Source of the DNA: Apoda limacodes
Lineage: Eukaryota > Arthropoda > Insecta > Lepidoptera > Limacodidae
Assembly: GCA_946406115.1 (NCBI GenBank)
Contig: OX291545.1
Coordinates: 8,694,001 to 8,758,000, forward strand
DNA length: 64,000 nucleotides
Reading direction: 5' to 3'
The position numbers and the translations under genes are program-made. Numbering within the stretch: position 1 is the first letter of the stretch; each line of letters starts with the position of its first letter. Shown here one piece after another: positions 51,201 through 63,200 of the stretch. Below the pieces are notes generated by a model, which worked only from the letters and a program-made list of their open reading frames with translations, had not been told where the DNA came from and ran no database searches.

Positions 51201-54200
51201 AGAAATAAGAAATACATTGCGGTTTCACCACAATCGATGAATTTCATACGTTATTTCAAATGCGCAATGTATACTTATTTCTATGGATTTCAAACTAAAA
51301 TTGTTAGCAACAACTTTACGTAATCGACACACTGATAAAGTCTTATTTAAATTTCGGACTGGCAAAACAAAAATAATGCGCTATTAAATTAATTTAAAAA
51401 AGTAAACAAGAAATCGACATTAGAACTCGGCGACTTGGCGGCAAATTACTTAAACTATTTTTATTGTCAATTCAGTTGTCAATATAATTAGTTTTAATAC
51501 ACGCATGTTTGAGAAAAGCACTATACAAGACTTGGCCACAACTGAGCATAACTCTGTGATCGCCCGGTTGTGCTACGTTTGCGGGCCGCGGCAGTAATAT
51601 ATATTTCATCTTCTAGCATCCGCGTCTGCTGAGCGATATTGACGGACTCTGTATCAGTTTTTCGCAAATAAAACAGCAAAGGATGATCCGTTAATTGATC
51701 GCGCGAGTGTGCCAATAATTATCATTTATTTTCAACCAACGTCAAAAAAGAAGGTAATGTGTTATTTTAAACGCATGGGAGTATCATTAATTTAACTATT
51801 TATTATTAAGTGTTTTAAAAAGGAACGTTAAGTGTTTCCTTGCAAATAGCATCAGCAGATCCTACATTAGTAACCGTGCGGGCGTGCCATTATTTATTAT
51901 CTAATATTAACCATCAAAAAAGCGAGGTTGTTGTGTTTTCTGCGTATGTATTTTTGTGTGATTGCGAATTTCTCAGCAACTATACTCAACTAACTGTAAT
52001 AATCAGTGTAACTAGCATGTGCTAAAAACATTAGTAATTGTTCACTTCTTTGTAAGTTAAGTTATAAGTTACTTTGAATAAATAAACCAATTATTGTTTT
52101 GAACGGCAAAAAATATACAAAACGTGTATTAATTACAATTACATACAAATATAATTACAAAACGTGTCAGATAAACAAATAAAAAAAAATATTTGTATGT
52201 ACTGCAGATACCAACACTTCAGACAGGAAATATTTATGTATTCTTCATGTGCTGATAAATAAGGTCGATGAATGACCGTCCAAGCGGCTAAATCATAATA
52301 AGTGTTTTATATTTTATTAGTTACTAAACATATCAGTCGCTACGGATGAACGGACATAACGAATTCATTTGGCTATAAACGACAATAAAAGGAGGTTTTG
52401 CGCTTTTACAGAAAGGTTCTATCACCCTTCTTAGATAAGAGTTGCTATGGGATTCGGTTATAGTTATACTTACGAATATTATAATGTTAAACTTTACGCT
52501 AATTCAAGAAATAAGCTATATCTATTCTGAATTTCAACTAAATCGGTGCTATCGTTTTGACGTGCAGGCGTAAAAAATACTCACAAACTTTCGCATTAAA
52601 TCGTTTTTATTAATTTTGTAATACATTTGTACTAAATCATAGTTTTCAACCTAAGACAGCCCTGGATGTTCGGTTTTCATTTACTATCACATACGTCCTA
52701 TATGTCCCGTGTATCGTACCTCGCAGATGCTACAAATATTCATATGCAACGCTCGCAGACTAAATAGTACTTACTGACACGGTCCGCAGGCGCCGCAGAA
52801 CGGGTAAAAAAAATCCCCGTGGTACTATCAAAAAAAATTATTAAAAAAAATTACGCGAAAAAAAAAAAAAGCGAAAATAGAGAAAAAGAGATTTGGATTA
52901 TGCAAATTCAAGAGGATTGTTTCTCGAAAAAAATTTATTGTTTGCGTACTAAAATTAGTATTATTTATTATTATTATTATTATTAAAGGATAGTAAAATA
53001 CAACAGTTGACACTAATGTTAGATGAGAAAGGTATATTGAGAGTAAATAGTGGGATAGATGCAGCTTTAGCTTTAGGTATCTCACATGACAGGAAACATC
53101 CCATTATTTTACACGCTAGTCACTCCTACACTAATTGCTTATAAAATGTTTTCACTATCGTTATTTACATAGCAGTACGGAGACAGTTGTACACGAAATT
53201 AGGCAACGGTAGTGGATTCTTAATCTTTGTTCTGCAGTACGATCGGCAGCCTTTCATTGCTAATTGCTGGCTGTAAACCCAGCATTGGAAGACCTTCATT
53301 TTGCCGACTAGATCACCACAAACAAGCCTTTACTCACTGTGGAATAGGTTATTTCGGGCCCATCGAGGTAAGGATAGGGCCTAGGCGTGAGAAACGTTAT
53401 GGTGCCTTGTTTACCTGCATGGTGACTCGAGCTTTCCATATCGAGTTGGCATCAAGTCTTTCATTGGACTCAATCATAATGGCGATAACGCGCATGAGAG
53501 GGAGAAGAAGCTGTTCAACGGCTATATACTCCGATAACGGGACTAATTTTAAAGGTAGTAATAGAGAAGAGGCCCATGAATACATGAATAAAAGTGCAGT
53601 GCAGGAATATATAACTAATCGCGGCATAGAATGGCACTACATTCCGGCGACAGCGGCACATATGGGTGGCGCGTGGGAGCGTTTAGTTCAATCAATCAAA
53701 GGAGCTTTCCTAAATATACTCAAAGAACGGGCTCCTTAGAGAAGAGGTACTGTTAATATTGATGATAGAAGCTGAATACACCGTTAATTCTCGGCCCTTA
53801 ACTTATGTATCAGTTGACCTAAGAGATATGGAAGCCCTGACACACAAACCACTTCCGGGTTCGTCTTCTGGAAATCCTGTTCCGGGGAAATTTTACGACA
53901 AACATAAGGTGTCCAGAAAACAATAAAAAATATCGCAAATACTAGCAAATAAGTTTTGGTAACGATGAGTCACCGAGTATTCACCTACATTGAGGAAAAT
54001 ATCTATATACAGAAAGCAGCAGGATCCATTATACAAAATTAATAAAATTGTTCTAATCTGTGATGGGAATTTACTTGCATTAAAATAATAGTCTTGCCTG
54101 TTGAGCGATCAGAATCCACAAATAAAAATTAATTCTGGAAACGACAATACGTAGGTAGTAGGTATGCGTCATAAAGTAAAATATAATTGTCCGTTCTTGA

Positions 54201-57200
54201 CGTTTCTGTCTTGAATTTCAAATGGTCTTAAATATTTTTTTATTTTAAGTAAGTACATCGCGATTTTCTTTTTGATAGGTATGATCCAAATTCTATACTT
54301 AATTTATACCTACCTACCTACCTTAACATAAAAGTCAGAGTCAGCAGGCAATTAGTAAAAAACTTAAATCGACGTACAGCTTATTTAAAATAGGTACATA
54401 TTTTGTGACTTTACAAGTACAGTCAACTACATAACTGTTGAGGTAATTATTTTCTTTATTATTGTCGTTAATTTAAGTTTTCGTTTTTGTTTGCACGCTA
54501 AGATGGCATAGGCGTGCCAAGGGTGGGATATGTCGCTAAACGACCACCATGGAATGCAAATATGTTCGAATCTTGTCTAATTAACGTCTTTGACTTTTGT
54601 TATAAAAAAAATAAAACTACAATAAGAATTTATTAATTATTTTATGAATAAGTTTTTTAATATTTCAAGCTTCCCTAATTATTAAAACGTCACCCCTACA
54701 GTACAGTCTACAGTTTGATCTGTAACACGGCTATTTTCCTAAAAAGCCTAGCTTTCAAAAGCCAATAGGTCACGCCTACAGTGTTATCACCGCTGTATAG
54801 GTACATCATGACAAGGAAGACACCACACTTGTTGCCAGCAGCATACAAATACAAATGAAAATATTAAAAAATACATTCAAATCTACAATTAAATCTTATA
54901 TGAAATACATTGAATGTAATAGAAGCCTTTTTTAGTTTTTCGGTCGGGATAAAAAGTATTCCATATCCTTCTAGAGTGTTGTAAATGTTAGCACATAGGT
55001 ATGTAGATCAGGAAATAAAATAATAAGAATATTACAAGGTAGGTGTAGGCTTGACTACATACAACCTTCACTACTGCATCACAGACAGATATAGGGACGT
55101 AGTGAGAGAATCGCATGTACTATTAGCAATGTATTTAATATTAAGTTAATTTATTATTTAGTTGCTTCTCAGGTGCTTAACTACTCAGCCATGTAGCATC
55201 TTAACTTGTCTATGCCTAAAAATGGCAACTCCTAATTAAGACAAGCTGTTACTATGTAAGTTACACATAAGTACCTATTGTAACTTTACTAAAATATACA
55301 ACAATATTAAGTTGTTTAGAGATTATTATTTAATTCAACCTGCTGCTGGAAACGATATCGACCTTCTGTCTGAATATTATTTTGTAAGTGATTCTGTATA
55401 AATAGAAGGAGTATGGAATAGACTTTACCTAATCCTGCGGCATGTTTGTGACACCGGTCGTCAAATACATTCAAGTCATCTCGTTTGTTTTCACGTTGCT
55501 GAGCACTCTTTACTTCGTGCCCGTGTCAAATTATCCAAATCCACGTTTTGATATGGGTCGCGTGTTTGATAAATAGTTATCTTAAGAAGAAACACTTCGC
55601 GGCGCCTCGCAGCGGGCTTCATACAAACGAATTTCTCATTTGTTTTTGACATTTACAGATCAATTACTGTAAAATTTTTCCAAAATCTTGCAAAACGTTC
55701 TTTTTACTAGAGATCTTTTTTAAAACCATTTGTATGAAAAACAAGAATCCTGTATAACTTTTGAAAACCTGTTATTGGATTGTTTCCATAACATTTAATT
55801 GTGAATTTAGTGATGTTTAGATATATATATCCTTTTTTGTTCTGCTTGGTAACTGATATGGCCATTGGATGGTTCACGACCGACATGCCATCGACATTCT
55901 ATTTTCCTTTCCTCCTAAAAACAGTCTATCTTACTTGTTCTAGGTTGAAGAAGTGGTACATACTACAAATCACAGAAAAATACAAAGTACAGAAATATTA
56001 TTTAAAAGAAAAATTTAATAGATTTTTAAGAAGGCATAATAATAATGTGACCTATTACAGATAAGGGTAAATTTTTAATTTACTTTAATGCACTATTACG
56101 AATGCACAGCCTGAAATTATGGATTTGGCCCCAAATTCTCATATAACCCTAATCGAAACTACCATCTATAAAAACCATATACTTGTTCTATAGTAGAAAG
56201 ATCATTTCGCTTTAGCCCTATAACGGTAACAGGGGGAGAAGTTTAATCAGTTAACTAACATTAATTAAAGAGACGTAAATGTTTCACAATCTCTATTTCA
56301 GAACAAAAAAATAATAATTCAGTTTAACAATGACCTTTACCTCACTGTTATATCGTATTCAACAAAATCACTTAAAGAATAGCTATAGAAAGTCTAACAT
56401 AAAATTATATATTTGCGTCACCTCCGATTTGTGTGGGCAGGTACGTTTTTAGAACCTTTATGGGACTTCCTAAAGACCAAATACGTTTTTACAAAAACGT
56501 AAGGTCAAATAACGACCTTCTATATAAATACATTTTTGCTGGTTGGGAAGTTGCTCTTAGAAACGATGCATGAGAAAGAGAAGGGAAGTGGAGACGAGCA
56601 TTCTTAAAATACGGTGTATGGTCAACTACCTAGCCTCCTAGTAAGTAGACTAACTAGGGCTATGGGGCCATTGCATTAGTACAAACCCAACAAAAAGAGT
56701 GTATTCTTACTTTATAAGTACATTAATTTACTCACTGACGTTTTCTGGTCAGCAACGATTTAAACATGTTGATGAGTTCCAAGTAAGCAGTGGGAGTTAC
56801 GTAGTTATATCTTTTGAGCCGTAGCAGGAACCGACGTGACAACTCTTGTGTATCCGTGTGGAACTCCTGGCACAGCTTGATGGCCGTTTGTCGCTCCACA
56901 TCGGTAAGCTCGATATCTTTGAGAAATCGGGTAGCCACGGCAAGCAATGCATCTGGTGGCCATTCCTTAAAAACGTATCATTAATTTGGAACTCCATTTA
57001 TACATGTAAAACTATTTTTAGTTAGCAAATTTTTAATATTGCTAATCGAATTATTACATTAGCAATAAAAAAGGAATTGGAAATGCAATAAAAGGTAGAA
57101 ATCTTTGCTTTTGTTATTTAAAAATGCAGTTTATTTTTTAAACAAAAGTTAAAAAGATATCTGTCGCATTTGAAATATTTATAAGAATGGGACATTGTAA

Positions 57201-60200
57201 TGCTGATAGTTGTGCCATGTTATATATTTATTATGATCAACACGAATATAGTATTTTTAGTATTTTCTGCGACAAAATAGGAAATATACTTTGTGTCAGG
57301 AAAATAAGGGGATTCGGCATCTAATACATTATTTTTTTTAAATTGTAATCGTAGATTAACTTGCGAATTTATTTCATTAATGACAAACCTATTGTATTTC
57401 ATGACATCAGCCAAAAGGGTCATTAATAAGAATCTATTTGAAAAACATTGTATCTTCAATTATGATAAAATAGAAAAAATGACCAAGAAAGATAAAATGT
57501 GACTTATTATTATAGTGTTAGAAATTAGCTAAGTAAACCGGACTCGGAATCTATTTGCAATTCGGGTTCACAAAAGTCACCTTGACCCGCGTCCATAGGT
57601 TACATTGAAGGTTCTGAAACATTTTTCAACAATTGAATGAATGTTATATTTTCATTAACTTTTTCATGCCATTCAGTGATATAATGTGTTTCATACGATT
57701 TTGACTTTGCGATTCAATTGTAGTCTTCGATAGAATTACGTTCTGTAACAATTTTTAGTATACCTGAGTATTTTGACATGTTAAGTTTTGCAAAAAGTAC
57801 AGATTTAATTTAAATATTATATATATTAAGATTACATTTGTGAACTGAAGTGTAAGCGTTGCCGCGCAATTGCTGACAATAAAGGTAGTCATGTAAGTAT
57901 TTTTATGATTTATGATTAAACTACCAGAAAAAGGGTAAGTAGAGTTAGGGTTATGTTTACAAGCGTTGCAAAAAGATTCCGAGTGAGGTTTACACCTTAA
58001 CACCATACATTACAATTCTCGGTATTTTTATAATTTTGGATACCGTGTTACTTAAAAAAAAATCTTGACGAATGACCCTTTAAACCGATGTAATAAAAAT
58101 GAGAATCTTTACTTTTCATATTGCACAGGTTTGATTCCCGGCTTGAACAGGTGATTGATCCTTAAATTTTTGAATACAGTTTTAGGTATTTAAGAAAATT
58201 AAGCAATCCGTCCTTTCAGTAAAATTTGCCATCATCATATATTTGTACCTATAAATGTTACTCACTTGGAACCAATCAATAGTGCAACAGTTAACTAAAG
58301 ATGGAAACTTGCGAATGCGCGTACGCAGCGAAGTTCCAGCAGGAGACATAGCCAGCACAATGTGCAATTGATCGCGTACAATTGACACGAAGTAAGCATA
58401 CAACGCTGTTGGTGTACCGTCTGTCTGCAGCGATCTGTCTCTTTGACGATCGATCTACAGAAAAATTATAAATATATTTATTTTCACGTAGCACATCTGA
58501 AAAAATCCTTTGCATATCAGTTATACTTACCACTCGCATCTTCTCACAAACTTCGGCCTTCTCGTCTATTCCAAATATATTTGGCACTTCACCAGAGTTC
58601 AACATGTTATTAACGTCTTCTAGAAAACCTTCTTCTTTAATCTATCAACAAAAAAATATATTCTACCTGAAGTTAAAGACTGTGTATAATTAGATAAAAA
58701 ATTCGTGTTATTTTAATAAATTGTACTATTATTTCATTGATTGTTTTATTGATAGCCATACTTATTGATAGTTTGTGTTGTTTTTCAGAATATATTTGAA
58801 TGTAATAGCAGAACCTGCGATTCAATAAACAGGAACACCATGTGTAAATCAGGGGTGCTTGTTTTCTTTAATAATGTCTTCAAATCTTCTCTCCACTCAG
58901 TCTTTCCATATGTTCGACTCATTTCAACCTTAAAATTAAGTTGCAGTATAAAATATCTTGTAATTTATACAAATAAAGTTAAATTTCATAAGCTTGGAAG
59001 AACTTTTACTTGAAAGAGATCATGTTCATTGATATGTGCAGCAAGCCTTGTCAACGACTGTCGTCCAGAGCCTCCAAGCCCCACTAGCAGCGCATGTGAC
59101 CTCGGCTGTGTCAGCACGCGGCAAATACGCGCCACGTGTTCAATGGCAAACCTGACGACATAAAACAAATTAAAAAACATCATCTAATAGGTTGTAGTTA
59201 TCGCACAAAGATTTTAAATTTAAGTACCTGAAAAGCACTAAATTCATCGGCTTTTTGGACATGTTATTGAATTCCACAAGAAACGCATCCACAGTATTGT
59301 TCAAATGTTCCATATTGGTTGTCTCCATGTAAAAACGTGTATCTACTTTAGGATTCGCAAAGTCACAATAGATCAATTTCCGTAAGTGGTAGTCAGTTAT
59401 CTAAAAAATTTTGTAACGTATAAAGTATATTTTTATGTATCTTTGTGGCACTTGTATTACAGTAGTCGCTTAGCCAAGTCAGATGCTTTATCTGTGGCTT
59501 GAAAAACTCCAAGTACCTAATCGGCACAGGGTCACCTGGTGACCTATGGCCTTAGCCTTCTTTCTCACAGAAGAGATCTGTATCCCTGCTGAAAGTACTT
59601 AAAACAACTAATGAAATATTTGTACCAATAATATAGAATAATGATGCTGGAAGTGTTTCTAAATTACCTTTTCTGTAGGATCGGACAACAAACGCACCAA
59701 CATCTTGTCAAAGTCATCATTAAGGTGCAAAGTTGTCGCTTCACGAAGACAAAGCACCAGCCATTGACGATCTTTGTCTTCAACCAATCGATCCGAAAAC
59801 ACACGCAAACACTCATGTACCCACAATCTCTTCATGGATTGTAAATCTGGTGTTACTTCGGGAACTGACATCAGCACGCCCTAAAATGACACATTCAAAA
59901 TTAAGAAATATAAATGAAAAAAGATTACACCTAAATGTTAGTACAGTTTTAAAAAGTAAATACTTACCAAAATAACTCTAGAAAAGTCACGTAAATTAAA
60001 AGTGTAGTGGGATTTAGACGGTGTAGGCAATAAATTGATTCGACACTGTTTGTAAACTTCTAGAGTCCCCATTACTATTTCATGAATGCACGGGTCGAAA
60101 TCTTTTGAAAAGCCTCTGAAATAAACATGATTATCCATTATTTTATCGTTTCCTCAAACATGATTATTCAATTATCATATAAATTACCTTGTATCCAAAT

Positions 60201-63200
60201 GCCACAGCATGATCCTACTAAAAATAACCTGGAGAGTAGCGTCATCAAACTCATCAATACATAAAAATGCAAAATGACGAGAAAATCTTGGTGTTATAAC
60301 CTTTGCTCCCGGCGTTGGTTTACCCATTGCACACATAAACTATGAAAAAATACACCAGACTGATTAAAGAACTCATAAAGAATGTCACTTAACTGTTCAT
60401 ATTGTTAATCCACCATTAGTTTTAATTTTAATGAATTCACATATTATTAAAATAGAAGTGTATATCACATCCTTAAATTCTTACCTGTACGTCAATAAGA
60501 TGCATAGCCGTGTTGTCCTTACGATTATACCACAGACCAAGGTCAATACCCTGCCGTAGAACTTCGATCGGTGGTTGAGCCCCATAAGTTTCAGCTTGCG
60601 GCATGCTTACATCGTCCACGAAAACGACGCAGTGAGATCCAATGGGTGGTCCGAACACACCTAGTATAAAGCAGTCAACATTATGTCATAGACTGAAAAA
60701 CTTTAACTCAATCCGGCAAAAATCTCGCGTAGATTTTACATACTAAAGTAATGTTGAATATGTACCTTTTCTCCTTTTGTCGAGTTTGCCCATTATGATA
60801 TCTTGTGCTTGGTTGCAAGTAGTTTGTGCCGAGAAAGCCATCACTAGAGCTCTATAGACTTTCGTATTTACTCTTTTGACTAAGAAATCCTGGAATAAAA
60901 TTAAGTATAACACGTTTCTTTTGTCTTTAGTTCAATTATGTACAAATTCTTTACAGCTTTCTATGTTTTATCAAAAATCAAATTTACATGTTCAAAATGG
61001 CATTAAGTTCTAGCAACTAAATTAACACAGTCGATTGCAAGTAAACTTACCACAATATAAGATGATTTTCCAGTTCCTGTTGGCCCAACCATCATTACAG
61101 GTTTCTGATGAATGACTAATAATTTGAATAATGCCAAATAGCGAACGCTGTCTAATGTCGTCACTAATATCTGATTGGGTGGTGTGTCGCGACTTATTGG
61201 AGGAGCAGATATAACATCATCTTGCCAAGGTTTCCATTTCCCTTTACCCTAAATAATATTATTGACTTTAGTACCTACTCCAAAAGAATTTTTGGACATA
61301 TGTGGAAAAAAATTAAAACGTCTTATTACCTCCTTGATGTATCGAAAGTCATATACCAAACCATCTTTCGGTGGAGTAAATATGTATGGTTTTTCCGGCT
61401 TTTTAATAGCTTTAGGACATCCTAACAATTTTCGTGTCTGTAAAAGAATTTTATTAACGTGTTTTAAAAACTATACATTATAATACCCTTTATTAATCAA
61501 TGTCTTAAGCTGAATTATCGTAAATATACCGATTCTGGAAATTCTTTTTCTAACAGCCCATGAAACAATATATCGAATTTCTGTCGACCGCTTCCTTCCA
61601 AAGTTGCACCAATAGACCAAATGCAGGAAAAGAAGAACACGCCCTATAAGAAAGTTATTTTCAAATATTTAAACTACTTTTTTATTATTCAAGCAACAAC
61701 AATACTGGTATAACAAATTATTTTGACAAACACTTACCTCGAGTTGGGCTCTAATGTCAAGTTCCGTCATCGGCTCCATATATTTCTCATCGTAAAAATC
61801 ATCCATGAAGGTTTCAAATAGATACATACAGGATCTAACCAGATTAGACCGGGATGTAATGTACATTTGCTGAAACATTCATAAATGTATCAAACATCGT
61901 GCTAGATTCGAGCAATTCCAAAATCATTACGAAATAGTTTATTATATTAAATCACTAACAAACCTTAACTTGCCCAGAGTATTCAACCAGCCACAGGAGA
62001 ACAGGTATAAAACGGTGAAAGAGATGTCGAATTAGAATGTGATTAGCCTCATTTAATGAAGGCGGTAAGGTATTCAACCAGGATTCTAGCAAGCACTTCC
62101 ATCCAAGCCCTTTGGGTTCCAAATAAATCATACCACAGCGTGAAACCTGCCGTAAAACAAGGTCTTAGATCGATATTTTGACTCCAATAAATGTATTGAT
62201 GGGTCGTGATAAGACAAGTTCATAGTGTTGTTACTAAGGACAGCTAGTTGATTGCTAAAGCTAAGCTTGTGTAAAGTGTGGAAAAGGGACAGATTTACAG
62301 ATTCGTTTAACTATACTCCATTACACATAGTGTGGTGCGGGGATTCGGGAGTTTTTACTAAATTACAGCTCCTAATGACAACAACGAAGATAATGAGTAT
62401 GTAGCTTTGAAGATTTATACAATAATATTATACAATTACATTATTATTTCAGAAACAAAGTTACAAAACGCTACGCACCATGTTATGTGAAATTGATTAT
62501 ACCTAAGTTATAAAGAACCAGGAACTATTCTATTCTGACCCTAAACTTTAGCTGCTTAGTAGTGAAAATTAAAAAAAAAATATGTCTGCCACAAGGTTAT
62601 ATTTACAAGAAAACAAAAAGACAAATGGAACTAACCAAGAAAAAAAATAGAAGATGTGTGGACTTTTTTTAAGCAAAACAATACAAGAAAGCTGTGTTCA
62701 GTTATCTCGGAGAGTATGTTAAGTGAAATAATAAAATGTCAGAAAACAATAAAAATTAGGACAACACTAACAAACAAAACTTTTTGCACAGAAGCTTCGA
62801 ATACATATTATAACAAATTCTAGACTTGTTTGCAAAAATTTTACTTTAATACATGTAATTATTTAAAGACGTAACATTCAATTTTGAATGTTTTAATATA
62901 TCAAGAATATTTGTCACCGTAGCTGGCGACGCAGCTTCTAGATCCATGGGTTCAAAAATAAGATTGGTGGTTGGAGCCAATTGGATAATTTCGCCACTCA
63001 TTAGACACAACTTTTTATTGTCATCTAAAACCGTGTTCAAGTTTTCAATCCACACAGCATCTACTGGACCATCAAAGACAAGCCATTTTCTGGAAGCAGG
63101 ATTTTTTTTCTTATTAAGTTAAGACTATGTAACCATTCCGTGATTTAGCATTTCGCATTCAACAAAATTATTAACATTGGCTTTTGGTGAGGTTTAGGTA

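Noticed and set aside
55801..56064. 87-codon frame with a hydrophobic start, possible small membrane protein
   Set aside because: There is no recognisable domain, it lies in intron DNA, and such a frame is expected by chance in this much sequence.
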